A stretch of 64,000 bases of DNA, taken from positions 62,001-126,000 of the forward strand of contig NZ_QJRH01000064.1 of assembly GCF_003254545.1 (NCBI RefSeq). The letters run 5' to 3'. A program made the translations under genes and the position numbers. Positions 46,801-54,022 of the stretch are shown in pieces (position 1 is the stretch's first letter; every line of letters starts with the position of its first letter). The notes under the pieces are model-generated. The model did not search any database. It was not told where the DNA came from and saw only the letters and a list, made by a program, of their open reading frames with translations. This stretch comes from Flavobacterium tistrianum. Its GTDB lineage: Bacteria > Bacteroidota > Bacteroidia > Flavobacteriales > Flavobacteriaceae.

Positions 46801-47744
46801 GTTACGAATACATAAGTTCTGTAGCAGTAGGAAGTTTTGTAAATGCATCTGGAAAAGAAACAAACGGTTATGCAGATTATACTTCAAAAGTAATTACTTT
46901 GAATCCGAATGCAAATACAAGCGTTACTTTAACTCCGGGTTTTAGTGGTTCTGCATATACAGAATATTGGGGAGTTTGGATTGATTACAATAAAAACAAT
47001 CAGTTTGAAGCATCTGAAAGAGTAATTAATAATATTTCATCAAACGCTGCTGTAACTACAAGTTTTACACCTGCAACATTTACAGGAACTACTAAAATGA
47101 GAGTTGTGATGAAGTATAATGCCAATCCGTCTTCAACTTGTGGAAATCTAGGAGATGGTGAAATAGAAGATTACACTGTTCAAGCAGGAACTTCTGTACC
47201 ACCAAATCCAGCAACTTTGACAATTCCGGCTAATCTTGGAAATGCAGGTGTGTACTCATCAGGATTTTATGCTTCTTGGGCAACATCAACAGATGCGGCA
47301 TCTTATGAAGTGCAATTAAATACTTCATCAGGATGGACATCGGCTGGAACTTCTACAACATATTATTTATGGATTCCGAAGCAAGGAACTCAAACTGTAT
47401 ATGAATTTAGAGTACGAGCAATAAATGGAACAGCTTTCAGCGATTGGAGCGCTTCTCATACAATTGATTTGCAATCTGGAAGTGCAGGATTGCCAGGCAT
47501 AAATACAAATACAGCAAAAGCATTCACAATGTATCCGAACCCAGCTTCAGATGTTGTAAACTTTACTTTTGAAAACATTGATATCAATAAAGTTAAAGTG
47601 TCAATTTACAATAGTACGGGCCACTTGGTAGATACGACACATAATACAACGGTTTATTCTCTTAAACATTTAAATAAAGGAGTTTATATTGTTGTCGCTA
47701 CAGATGGAAAGTTTGTAGAAAAGAAAAAATTATTGGTTGAGTAA
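43899..47744 (+). CDS. Secreted M43-family (cytophagalysin-type) metalloprotease with type IX secretion domain
   Basis: A 1281-residue multidomain protein. I choose the ATG at 43899 (MKLKLLICFLIFSSLKVSAQ, a clear signal peptide) over a TTG at 43872. Residues ~65-320 are the metzincin protease: zinc motif HEFGHFLNLIH (His231, Glu232, His235, His241) and a Met-turn in FENYMGYNGAQGCY. Residues ~330-590 and ~605-860 are a tandem duplication sharing YGxFxVxxPD, KRLVxExGTRNIS, APGAYPNQLDLRTA and LEYAYNTKPN-like blocks. Then come an Fn3 domain (~867-957), a GEVED domain (~960-1100, WIDYNKNNQFEASE), another Fn3-like domain (~1105-1200) and a type A sorting domain (~1205-1281, MYPNPASDVVNF, LLVE end). 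M43 enzymes cleave extracellular proteins; gelatin or collagen is the inferred substrate. Confidence 0.9.
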   Translation: MKLKLLICFLIFSSLKVSAQGLPCRTSEENEKVYRNNPHALQEKKNFDVFSKNFAAQRKSSTAKTAATTYTIPVVFHIYGDVQGGKTVTYEKIVNHLAQLNDDFNGRNADFQTVEPFFQARRGTLNIEFKLAKKDPNGGCTTGVVFHPTKNGYGNGGGYDDQIAADAWDNTKYMNVYIQNDLYNDGATNNSGVAWYPSSDMTANNTARVVFNGAYLYDNSYSKEFSATLTHEFGHFLNLIHTFEGGCTGTDEVADTPAEDGKHTLGCTPGTNCSGDKVNFENYMGYNGAQGCYKMYTQGQIDRMLAALEHPARKSLWQAQNLIDTGVNATGSTLTASAVAFKEAIVNDGSFDTSSIIKINGTKTFAVSSGTLTAGTHFTHTFPAGITPVLTVNSNNQITVTLTGKATNHALSNNTSGGISFLPAAFTGGTADLSCTSLYFNFKFSDPYGIFFVDMPDVTVSSALTWKYFEIAKGDDRAFGGWRYAANALKIETYAKRLVCETGTRNISLLNSNTAVGPASNMTAPGAYPNQLDLRTASYTAWDGKTGYVGFDYLMDGLTCYGWFKVKVNADGDGYTILEYAYNTKPNTPIYTGMTDKTATTLSPETLYEAEVNDGSITSTATIALSTNNGTFTKSSGTFTAGTDYTITGVPAGLTAVLTLESNSKTVLSFTGKATAHNTTNDAVVTITLKDAAITDGIATLDTATKTINLKFDAPYGVFYVNNPDYTANAASTWQYFDLGIGDNTEYGAWQYAAAALKMETYGKRLVSEAGTRNISFLTQGTSIGASSNFAAPGAYPNQLDLRTATYTTWDNKTGYVGFEYTSRGRVCYGWMHVKVEAGGVGYTVLDYAYNTKPNEPILAGVQTTNTVLAPTNLTATVTNLQAVLNWTNNATNATNVIIERAGSDDVYAEIATLANTAATYTNTGLTADTTYKYRARAKSGTDYSAYSNVATVTIPAAPLCSAQGTNGYEYISSVAVGSFVNASGKETNGYADYTSKVITLNPNANTSVTLTPGFSGSAYTEYWGVWIDYNKNNQFEASERVINNISSNAAVTTSFTPATFTGTTKMRVVMKYNANPSSTCGNLGDGEIEDYTVQAGTSVPPNPATLTIPANLGNAGVYSSGFYASWATSTDAASYEVQLNTSSGWTSAGTSTTYYLWIPKQGTQTVYEFRVRAINGTAFSDWSASHTIDLQSGSAGLPGINTNTAKAFTMYPNPASDVVNFTFENIDINKVKVSIYNSTGHLVDTTHNTTVYSLKHLNKGVYIVVATDGKFVEKKKLLVE

Positions 47745-47770
47745 TAAGTTAATTTAGTTAAAATGAAAAG

Positions 47771-47794
47771 GGCTGTCTACGAAAATGGACAGCC
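47771..47794 (+). terminator. Rho-independent terminator after M43 protease
   Basis: Stem GGCTGTC (47771-47777) and GACAGCC (47788-47794), followed by TTATTTTTTAT, 27 bp after the stop codon. Confidence 0.85.
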
Positions 47795-47873
47795 TTATTT
47801 TTTATAATTCTTTGGGGTAAAATATTTCACTCCTACGGAGCTTTCTCTGGATTTATAAAATTTATTTCTATAA

Positions 47874-48117
47874 ATATGTCGTTCCGCTGGAGCTTTTCAT
47901 TTCTATAAATATTTTGCTTCTGCGAATCACTTAGCTTACTTTAAAAATTTTCACAGGGACGCGATACTTAACGAAATGTTGGAAGAAAAGTATAGCCAAT
48001 GGTTTCAACCATTGGAACACAAAGAGAATCACCAGATGTTCAATAGCTTCGGAGAAGCATAATATTTATAGAAAAAAATAGCATTAAAGGTCAAAAAGCT
48101 CCAGCGGAGCGACATAT
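47874..48117. repeat. REP-like repeat cluster between M43 protease and M24 peptidase
   Basis: A 24-bp arm at 47874-47897 (core CCGCTGGAGCTTTT) is repeated in inverse at 48094-48117 with one mismatch. Between them lie CCAATGGTTTCAACCATTGG (47996-48015, same family as 33801 and 55930) and an AGCTTCG..GAAGC..AATATTTATA unit (48045-48070) matching 55839-55864 at 23 of 26 positions; an inverted relative is at 47904-47927. The 442-bp gap 47745-48186 holds no gene, only this cluster and two terminators. Confidence 0.75.
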
Positions 48118-48129
48118 ATCTAACAAAAG

Positions 48130-48157
48130 AAAGAGCCATCTTAATAGACAGCTCTTT
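48130..48157 (-). terminator. Terminator of the minus-strand M24 peptidase
   Basis: AAAGAGC (48130-48136) pairs with GCTCTTT (48151-48157); on the minus strand it is followed by CTTTTGTTAG. It lies 29 bp beyond the peptidase stop codon. Confidence 0.7.
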
Positions 48158-48186
48158 GTACTTATTAAATAAAAAATGTTTTTAAT

Positions 48187-49398
48187 CTATAATCCAAACG
48201 GATTATCAATACTCTGCATTGGTTCAGTAAACCATTTAGGACCTTCAGCCGTCATATAAAAATGGTCTTCATGACGAATTCCAAATTGTCCTGGCATACA
48301 AATCATAGGCTCATTACTAACTACCATTCCTTCTTTTAAAATGGTTTGATTGCCTCTTACTAAATAAGGATATTCATGAATATCTAAACCTGTTCCATGA
48401 CCCACTCGGTGTGGCAATCCTGGAATTTCGTAATCTCCACTTAAACCCGCTTCTGCTAAAACTTTACGAGCAGCATCATCTACAGAACCGCATGTTGCTC
48501 CAATTTGTGCGGCATCGAAAGCTGCTTTTTGAGTTGCTTTTTCAAGGTTCCATATTTTTCTGTGCTCATCGCTTGGAGTTCCGTATACGTAAGTTCTTGT
48601 AATATCAGACAAATAACCTTCTAAACGGCATCCGGTATCAATTAAAACGACATCATTATCAACTAAATTTTGAGGAGCAGTAACTCCGTGCGGATATTGT
48701 GAATCTTCTCCGAAAAGAACAATACAGAAATAAGAACCGGATGCAATACCAGCCTTAATGTGCGCTCTATGGATAAAATCGACAACTGTACTTACAGAAA
48801 TGCCTGGATATAAAATACTTGCGGCAGCTTTTTGAACCGTCATTGTAATATCTTTTGCTCTTTGAATAATAGCAATTTCATTAGCCGATTTATGCATTCT
48901 ACAACCCGCAGTTATAGGTTGAGCGTTTACAAAACTGAAATTTGTATTTGCTTTTGAGATGGCATCAATTAGAAAAAAAGCTGCCGATTCATCTAGCGCA
49001 ATATTGCCATCAGTGATGTTTTTACTTTTTAGAATGTTGCCAAATAATTCAGAAGGACTCTCATGTTCTTCCCAGAAATTTAGATTTCCTTCAATTTTCA
49101 TGAAAGTTTTAAAAGTTCCTTCTTCAAATTTTGGAACAATATATTCAACCGTTTCGTCTTCAAGAATTATGGCGCCAACCATACGCTCAGACGGATTCCA
49201 TTTTGTTCCTGTAAAATAATACAGATTAGTCCCCGCATTTACATATAGCGCTTTGCAATTTTGTTCTTTCATTAAAGAAACTGCTTTTTTGATACGCTGT
49301 TTATACTCTAGAAGTGCGATTGGCACGACATCAAGTGTCATGTTTTGTATTTTTTCTAATTCGATGTCTATAGTTGATCCGCCAACTCCAATTGCCAT
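48187..49398 (-). CDS. M24-family Xaa-Pro peptidase (second copy)
   Basis: A 403-residue M24B peptidase. The N-terminal domain (about 30-165; LYVNAGTNLYYFTGTKWNPS) is followed by the catalytic domain (about 180-395) with metal ligands in VLIDTGCRLEGYLSDITRT (two Asp), HRVGHGTGLDIHEYP (His), VSNEPMI (Glu) and FGIRHEDHFYM (Glu). No clear signal peptide; the N terminus MAIGVGGSTIDIELEKIQNM is unusual and could be a peripheral helix. The shorter form and sequence differ from the PepP at 35251, so it may be an Xaa-Pro dipeptidase (prolidase-like) that finishes Xaa-Pro or Gly-Hyp dipeptides. It diverges from the S37 peptidase, with the operator between them. Confidence 0.9.
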   Translation of the reverse strand: MAIGVGGSTIDIELEKIQNMTLDVVPIALLEYKQRIKKAVSLMKEQNCKALYVNAGTNLYYFTGTKWNPSERMVGAIILEDETVEYIVPKFEEGTFKTFMKIEGNLNFWEEHESPSELFGNILKSKNITDGNIALDESAAFFLIDAISKANTNFSFVNAQPITAGCRMHKSANEIAIIQRAKDITMTVQKAAASILYPGISVSTVVDFIHRAHIKAGIASGSYFCIVLFGEDSQYPHGVTAPQNLVDNDVVLIDTGCRLEGYLSDITRTYVYGTPSDEHRKIWNLEKATQKAAFDAAQIGATCGSVDDAARKVLAEAGLSGDYEIPGLPHRVGHGTGLDIHEYPYLVRGNQTILKEGMVVSNEPMICMPGQFGIRHEDHFYMTAEGPKWFTEPMQSIDNPFGL

Positions 49399-49514
49399 TT
49401 TTTTATTTTTTAAGTTAGTATTTAATATAGTGTAAATTGTAAAACTGAAGTAAAGTTCAATTTTTCAATAAAATTAAAGGATTATTTTTATTTTGTCCTA
49501 TGTTAATGTAAACT

Positions 49515-49580
49515 AGATAAAATATTACATTTTAAGGGTAATATAGTATCAGTTTTTGCTTTGTATTGCACTTACTTTTA
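49515..49580 (+). promoter_or_regulatory. S37 peptidase promoter with phased operator repeats
   Basis: GGGTAATATAGTATCA (49536-49551) is identical over 16 bp to the site at 29769. A weaker copy (core GATAAAATATTACAT) begins 21 bp upstream. The -7-like box TACTTTTA (49573-49580) starts 22 bp after the proximal copy. The upstream copy also reads as an inverted half site, so the divergent M24 gene may share it. Confidence 0.68.
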
Positions 49581-49605
49581 AAAACTCAAAATAACAAGAT
49601 TAAAA

Positions 49606-50886
49606 ATGAATCGAAAATCCTTTATTATTGCGCTGTTCTTTCTTTTCCTGAACTTTTTTGCCGTTTCTGCGCAGGAATCTTCAGTAAATCTTCAGCAAAA
49701 ACTAACCGAATTATTCCCAAAAGCCATCATAACTCGAATTGATAATTTAGAAAATTACACGGAATCGTATCAACTAATTTTAGACGAACCTCTGGATCAC
49801 AAACACCCAGAAAAAGGAACTTTTCAGCATTATATTTATCTGTCGCATTTAGGTTATGATAGACCAACTGTAATTGAAACTCATGGTTATAATACTGAAA
49901 ACATTAAGAGCGAAGTGAGTAGTTTATTGCAAGCCAATCAGGTTGCTGTTGAATATCGTTTTTACGGAAAATCAAGACCAAATCCTATTCAATGGGAATA
50001 TTTAACCAATGATCAGGCGATTGAAGATTATCATAACATTGTTACTAAACTGAAAAAAATATATTCAGGAAAATGGATTTCGACAGGAATAAGCAAAGGA
50101 GGTGAAACATCCCTAATTTATAAATCAATATATCCAAATGATGTTGATGTGGCAATGCCTTATGTTGCGCCGCTAATTAATACCTGCGAAGATCCTAGAA
50201 CAATAACTCACACCAGAACAGTGGGAACGGAAGAATGCAGAGCCAAAATAACAGCTTTTCAAAGAGCTGTTTTACAAAATAGAGAAGCTGTGTTAGCGGT
50301 TTTTAAAGACTTTTCAACTGAGAAAAAGATGCAATTTACAGAAGTTCCTTTCGCGGAAGCGTTGGAATATGCTGTTTTAGAATTTCCTTTTTCGTTTTGG
50401 CAATGGGGAGGAAAATGCGATGAAATTCCGCCAGTAAATGCCTCTGCGAAAGAGCTTTTTGATTATTTGAATAAAATTGTTGGAGTAGGAACTTACAATG
50501 ATAAAATGTCGTTTGTGTATTTGCCTTCTTATTATCAGCATTTAAGCGAATTAGGTTATTACGGTTTTGATCTTGAACCGGTTGCTGATTTGCTGACTAT
50601 TGTAAAAAGCAGTTCTAATGAACGATTTGCTCCAAAAGATGTTGTGATTAAATACAATCCAAAATACATTAAGAAAGTGCGCAAATACGTTGAAAACAAA
50701 GGCGATAAAATACTTTATATTTATGGAGGCTATGATACTTGGTTCTCTTGTTCTCCAACACCTAAGCCAGATGTTGATGCCCTAAAAATGGTACTTCCTA
50801 AAGGAAGCCATTCAACCAGGGTCAAACATTTTTCTGCAGAAGACCAGAAATTAATTATGGATACATTAAAAAAATGGCTTAATTAA
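49606..50886 (+). CDS. Secreted S37-family tripeptidyl aminopeptidase (PS-10 type)
   Basis: A 426-residue protein with a signal peptide (FIIALFFLFLNFFAVSAQ). The alpha/beta-hydrolase core has a nucleophile elbow STGISKGGETS with Ser163, preceded by the oxyanion region VIETHGYN and VAVEYRFYGKSRPNP. Candidate Asp is in YIYGGYDTW and His in LPKGSHSTRVKH. These are hallmarks of the PS-10/S37 family, described as tripeptidyl aminopeptidases, including enzymes that prefer Pro at P1. Periplasmic or surface action would feed tripeptides to the DPP-IV and M24 enzymes here. It carries the strongest copy of the regulon element and ends at a long palindromic terminator. Confidence 0.85.
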   Translation: MNRKSFIIALFFLFLNFFAVSAQESSVNLQQKLTELFPKAIITRIDNLENYTESYQLILDEPLDHKHPEKGTFQHYIYLSHLGYDRPTVIETHGYNTENIKSEVSSLLQANQVAVEYRFYGKSRPNPIQWEYLTNDQAIEDYHNIVTKLKKIYSGKWISTGISKGGETSLIYKSIYPNDVDVAMPYVAPLINTCEDPRTITHTRTVGTEECRAKITAFQRAVLQNREAVLAVFKDFSTEKKMQFTEVPFAEALEYAVLEFPFSFWQWGGKCDEIPPVNASAKELFDYLNKIVGVGTYNDKMSFVYLPSYYQHLSELGYYGFDLEPVADLLTIVKSSSNERFAPKDVVIKYNPKYIKKVRKYVENKGDKILYIYGGYDTWFSCSPTPKPDVDALKMVLPKGSHSTRVKHFSAEDQKLIMDTLKKWLN

Positions 50887-50935
50887 AAAAAAGCAACGGA
50901 TAAAATATTACACTACTAATTGCGTTTATGTTTCT

Positions 50936-50977
50936 AATAATTTTTGTCAAGTGAAATTTCACTTGGCAGAAATTATT
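50936..50977 (+). terminator. Long palindromic terminator after S37 peptidase
   Basis: A loop-free core CAAGTGAAATTTCACTTG (50948-50965) is extended by AATAATTTTTGT and GCAGAAATTATT arms, then TTTTTTT. The remaining 330-bp gap to 51216 is AT-rich, and I see no gene in it. Confidence 0.8.
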
Positions 50978-51225
50978 TTTTTGCGTTATTGATGAAGTAA
51001 AAAATGCCCGTAGCTAAAAACGGATAATATTAACAGTAGATGTAGCATTTCAACATTAAATCAGGTATTTTAATCGAATATTAACATATAATGTTGTTGT
51101 TTTCAGATATTTATAATATCTTTAACTTATGATATGGGAATTGTATAAGATTTGTGTATAATTTTGCAACAGAAAATTTATCAATGACCCCAAGTCATAA
51201 CTATTAACTTAACATTTTGCCGGAT

Positions 51226-51828
51226 ATGAGAGTATTTTTATTGGCACTGCTTTTTTCCTTAAGTTCGTTTGCCTCACTAAGTATGAGGGATGAGGATGAA
51301 ATTTTAGACGAAGTCGAATTTGCAAGACTCACAGAGCATGTAAATGAGATTAAGGCTTTTACGGCGACAAATCACAAGTATAGTAACAAAATTGCTTTTC
51401 TTGTAGATATGAAAATTAAATCAGGAAGAAATCGTTTTTTTGTTTACGATCTAGAAAACAATCAAATCCTTGATCAAGGTTTGGTTGCACATGGAAAAGG
51501 ATCTGAAACTGGAATAAAAGGCGACATTTTACAATTTAGTAATGCCCCAGAATCTAACTGCACTGCACTAGGAAGATATTCAGTAGAGAAACCATATAAA
51601 GGTATATTTGGAAAAGCTTTCAGATTGGCTGGACTAGACGAAACCAATAATAATGCCATGAAACGTGCCATTGTATTGCATTCTTACAAAGAAGTTCCAA
51701 CTGACGAAAAAGAATACTATATCATCAACAGCCACGGTTGCCCAATGGTTAGCCAAGAATTTTTGGGTAGACTTTCAAAATATATAGAAAGTACAAATTC
51801 TAAAATTTTATTGTCTGTATATTATTAA
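51226..51828 (+). CDS. Murein L,D-transpeptidase-like protein (YkuD_2 type)
   Basis: A 200-residue exported protein starting at the ATG at 51226 (MRVFLLALLFSLSSFASLS is a signal peptide); an in-frame TTG nine bases upstream is less likely. The catalytic block is YYIINSHGCPMVSQEFLG near the C terminus, with the conserved His and Cys of SHGCP, after VLHSYKEVP and NRFFVYDLENNQILDQGLVA. This set defines the murein L,D-transpeptidase catalytic domain family found in Bacteroidota, which links or trims peptidoglycan stems in the periplasm. It has its own terminator and no relation to the peptide-utilisation genes upstream. Confidence 0.85.
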   Translation: MRVFLLALLFSLSSFASLSMRDEDEILDEVEFARLTEHVNEIKAFTATNHKYSNKIAFLVDMKIKSGRNRFFVYDLENNQILDQGLVAHGKGSETGIKGDILQFSNAPESNCTALGRYSVEKPYKGIFGKAFRLAGLDETNNNAMKRAIVLHSYKEVPTDEKEYYIINSHGCPMVSQEFLGRLSKYIESTNSKILLSVYY

Positions 51829-51858
51829 AATAATATGACCAAAATATAAATAAATGTA

Positions 51859-51880
51859 AAAGAGAGCTTAGGCTCTCTTT
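51859..51880 (+). terminator. Rho-independent terminator after L,D-transpeptidase gene
   Basis: Stem AAAGAGAGC (51859-51867) and GCTCTCTTT (51872-51880) with a 4-nt loop, followed by TTTAT, 30 bp after the stop codon. Confidence 0.88.
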
Positions 51881-52019
51881 TTTATGTTCAAATTGCAGTC
51901 ATTATTCTATGAAAAAGCTTGTCATTGGCAATAAATTAGGATAAACTTAACTTGTGTGACAAACCTTATAAAAAATACAAGTTGTAAATTAGTAGAGTAG
52001 TAATCTAAAAGTTTATTTT

Positions 52020-53045
52020 ATGAAAGCAGTACGTTTTTTTGGACACAAAGATGTCCGCGTTGTTAATGATATTGAAAGACCTGTTCCTAAAGGTGATGAA
52101 GTTTTGTTAAAAATTGGCGGAGCAGGTGTTTGCCACTCTGACCTGCATATTATAGATGAAGGAACAGTGGTGGGAACCGTTTTTACGTTGGGACATGAAA
52201 ATGCTGGATGGATTGAAGAAATTGGCGAGAATGTAGAAGGATATAAAAAAGGAGACGCAGTTCTCGTATACGGTCCTTGGGGTTGCGGACATTGCAAACC
52301 TTGCCAGCAGTCCAAAGAAAATTATTGCGATCATCAATCTGAACAAGCTTATGGTGGCGGTTTAGGTTTAGACGGCGGTATGGCCGACTATATGCTTGTG
52401 CCATCTTCTAGACTTTTAGTGCCTATATATGATTTAGATCCTGTTATTGCAGCTCCATTGACAGATGCTGCACTTACACCGTATTCTGCGATAAAACGAT
52501 CGCTTCCAAAATTAATGGCTGACGAATATGTGGTAGTAATTGGCGTTGGAGGATTAGGCCATGTTGCATTACAGATATTAAGAGAAATAAGCGGAGCTGA
52601 AATTATTGCCTGCGATGTTACAGAAGATAAATTGGCTTTTGCAAAAGAATTAGGGGCTGCATATACAATTAATTCTAAAGACGCTGATGCTGCAGAGCAA
52701 ATTCAGAAAATTACCGGAATCAAAAAAGCAAAAGTGGTTCTAGATTTTGTTGGAGCAACTTCTACAATAGATTTAGGAACTAAAGTAGTAAGCCTCGATG
52801 GAGATCTTACCATCGTTGGTCTTGGCGGAGGACATTACCAATATAGTATGAACGGATTGCCTTTTGGGGTAAGCATGACCAATCCGTATTGGGGATCAAG
52901 AACAGAACTGATGGAAGTAGTTGGTTTGGCAAGACAAAAGAAAATTCATATCGAAATTGAAAAACATAAACTTGATGAAGCCAATGAAGTTTATGATAGA
53001 ATGAGACAAGGAAAAATAAAAGGTAGAGCTGTTTTAATACCTTAA
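52020..53045 (+). CDS. Zinc-dependent NAD(P) alcohol dehydrogenase (MDR family)
   Basis: A 341-residue medium-chain dehydrogenase. Catalytic zinc ligands are in GVCHSDLH (Cys) and LGHENAGWIEEIG (His, Glu); structural zinc cysteines are in GCGHCKPCQQSKENYC. The Rossmann motif is VVVIGVGGLGHVALQIL, followed by IIACDVTEDKLAFAKELGAA. It resembles tetrameric bacterial ADHs for primary or aryl alcohols; the substrate cannot be named. It is a single gene between terminators; no link to its neighbours is visible. Confidence 0.9.
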   Translation: MKAVRFFGHKDVRVVNDIERPVPKGDEVLLKIGGAGVCHSDLHIIDEGTVVGTVFTLGHENAGWIEEIGENVEGYKKGDAVLVYGPWGCGHCKPCQQSKENYCDHQSEQAYGGGLGLDGGMADYMLVPSSRLLVPIYDLDPVIAAPLTDAALTPYSAIKRSLPKLMADEYVVVIGVGGLGHVALQILREISGAEIIACDVTEDKLAFAKELGAAYTINSKDADAAEQIQKITGIKKAKVVLDFVGATSTIDLGTKVVSLDGDLTIVGLGGGHYQYSMNGLPFGVSMTNPYWGSRTELMEVVGLARQKKIHIEIEKHKLDEANEVYDRMRQGKIKGRAVLIP

Positions 53046-53076
53046 AAATTAATATTTATAGATTAAAAAATTGCTT

Positions 53077-53084
53077 TATATTTG
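53077..53084 (+). promoter_or_regulatory. -7 box of the ilv-type leader transcript
   Basis: TATATTTG is a perfect TAnnTTTG box 19 bp before the first leader-peptide ATG (53103). No clear -33 TTTG is seen. Confidence 0.6.
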
Positions 53085-53102
53085 TTGCATCAAATCAAGC
53101 AA

Positions 53103-53156
53103 ATGAAAAACAGCATTAACATCGCTTCAATTATTATCACAATTATCATTCGATAG
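53103..53156 (+). CDS. Isoleucine-rich leader peptide 1 (attenuator)
   Basis: A 17-codon reading frame, MKNSINIASIIITIIIR then TAG, with 8 isoleucine codons among 17 and five of them ATT. It sits between the -7 box and a terminator at 53201 and resembles leader peptides that sense charged tRNA-Ile. AAGGG at 53162-53166, just after the stop, can pair with CCCTT inside the terminator arm (53208-53212), which offers an antiterminator when ribosomes stall. Confidence 0.78.
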   Translation: MKNSINIASIIITIIIR

Positions 53157-53200
53157 TAGTGAAGGGGTGTTATATAAATAAGTAAAATATACAATTTAGA

Positions 53201-53229
53201 AAAACCTCCCTTTTACGGGAGGTTTTTTT
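53201..53229 (+). terminator. Attenuator terminator 1
   Basis: A 10-bp stem, AAAACCTCCC (53201-53210) and GGGAGGTTTT (53217-53226), with loop TTTTAC and a T-run to 53229. It lies 44 bp after leader peptide 1 and before leader peptide 2. Confidence 0.88.
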
Positions 53230-53241
53230 GTTTATAGCAAT

Positions 53242-53301
53242 ATGAAAAATTCAATTCAGAATAACATTATTATTTCAACTATCATTATTCGTATCACATG
53301 A
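53242..53301 (+). CDS. Isoleucine-rich leader peptide 2 (attenuator)
   Basis: A 19-codon reading frame, MKNSIQNNIIISTIIIRIT then TGA, with 8 isoleucines. It starts like leader peptide 1 (MKNSI) and shares the STIIIR/TIIIR end, so it looks like a duplicated leader. It is followed 29 bp later by a second terminator. Confidence 0.76.
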   Translation: MKNSIQNNIIISTIIIRIT

Positions 53302-53330
53302 CGAGTCAGGATTCTATTGTCTATTCATAA

Positions 53331-53365
53331 AAGCCTTTCTCAGTCAAATGTGAAAGGCTTTTTTA
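53331..53365 (+). terminator. Attenuator terminator 2
   Basis: Stem AAGCCTTTC (53331-53339) and GAAAGGCTT (53352-53360), then TTTTTATTT. It is the last barrier before the IlvN-like gene at 53407. Confidence 0.87.
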
Positions 53366-53406
53366 TTTCTCAGTAACTCATTAAAAAGCACAAATAAAAA
53401 TCAACA

Positions 53407-53913
53407 ATGAAAAACGAATTTACGCTAACTATTTACTCCGAAGACCAGATCAGATTACTAAGCAGATTATCTAGTATGTTTTTAAGAAAACAAATCCAGA
53501 TTTTAAGCCTTAACATGTCTATTTGTGAAATTGAAAATATGTACAGACATACTATTGTAGTAAATGAAACGCTGGATCAAGTCATTAATCTAACGGCGCA
53601 AATAGAGAAAATTATTGAGGTTTATAAATGTTATTATTCATTGAATGAAGATGTTATATTTAGACAGGTTGCATTATTTAAAATCCCAACATTCATATTT
53701 GCGATAGATATGAATACAGATGTGATGCTTCGCGAAAACGATCTTAAAATTTGTGAAATTCAAAGAGAATATACCATATTACAGGCCATAGGAACAGATG
53801 ATGAAATAGTTTGTTTAACTGAAAAATTAAAGTCATTAGGATTGATTGAATTTGTAAAAAGTTCAAGAATTGCTCTTATAAAATCGAACGAAGGTTTTTG
53901 CGTAGAATTTTAA
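53407..53913 (+). CDS. IlvN-like ACT-domain protein (acetolactate synthase small-subunit type)
   Basis: A 168-residue protein. The N-terminal ACT domain (FTLTIYSEDQIRLLSRLSSMF, IQILSLNMSICEIENMYRHT, VVNETLDQVINLTAQIEKII) matches the regulatory small subunit of acetolactate synthase; VYKCYYSLNEDVIFRQVALF matches the segment joining the two domains, and the C-terminal half is shorter and divergent. The small subunit activates the catalytic subunit and confers feedback by branched-chain amino acids. No ilvB or other ilv gene is in the window; downstream is an MscS gene. The two Ile-rich leader peptides upstream fit isoleucine-responsive control. Function as an orphan subunit is inferred. Confidence 0.8.
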   Translation: MKNEFTLTIYSEDQIRLLSRLSSMFLRKQIQILSLNMSICEIENMYRHTIVVNETLDQVINLTAQIEKIIEVYKCYYSLNEDVIFRQVALFKIPTFIFAIDMNTDVMLRENDLKICEIQREYTILQAIGTDDEIVCLTEKLKSLGLIEFVKSSRIALIKSNEGFCVEF

Positions 53914-54022
53914 AGAATGGCAGGAGAAATATGTTGCTTTGTTTCTGCTTTTTCTGATGGAAACGTTTTGTATATCTTCAATATTTCTTATTTTTAAAGG
54001 TCATTACTAAAGCAGATAGAGT

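Noticed and set aside
51021..51036. CGGATAATATTAACAG upstream of the L,D-transpeptidase gene as another regulon element
   Set aside because: Only the GGATAATAT part agrees, there is no 21-bp partner and no -7 box at the required distance; likely chance in AT-rich DNA.
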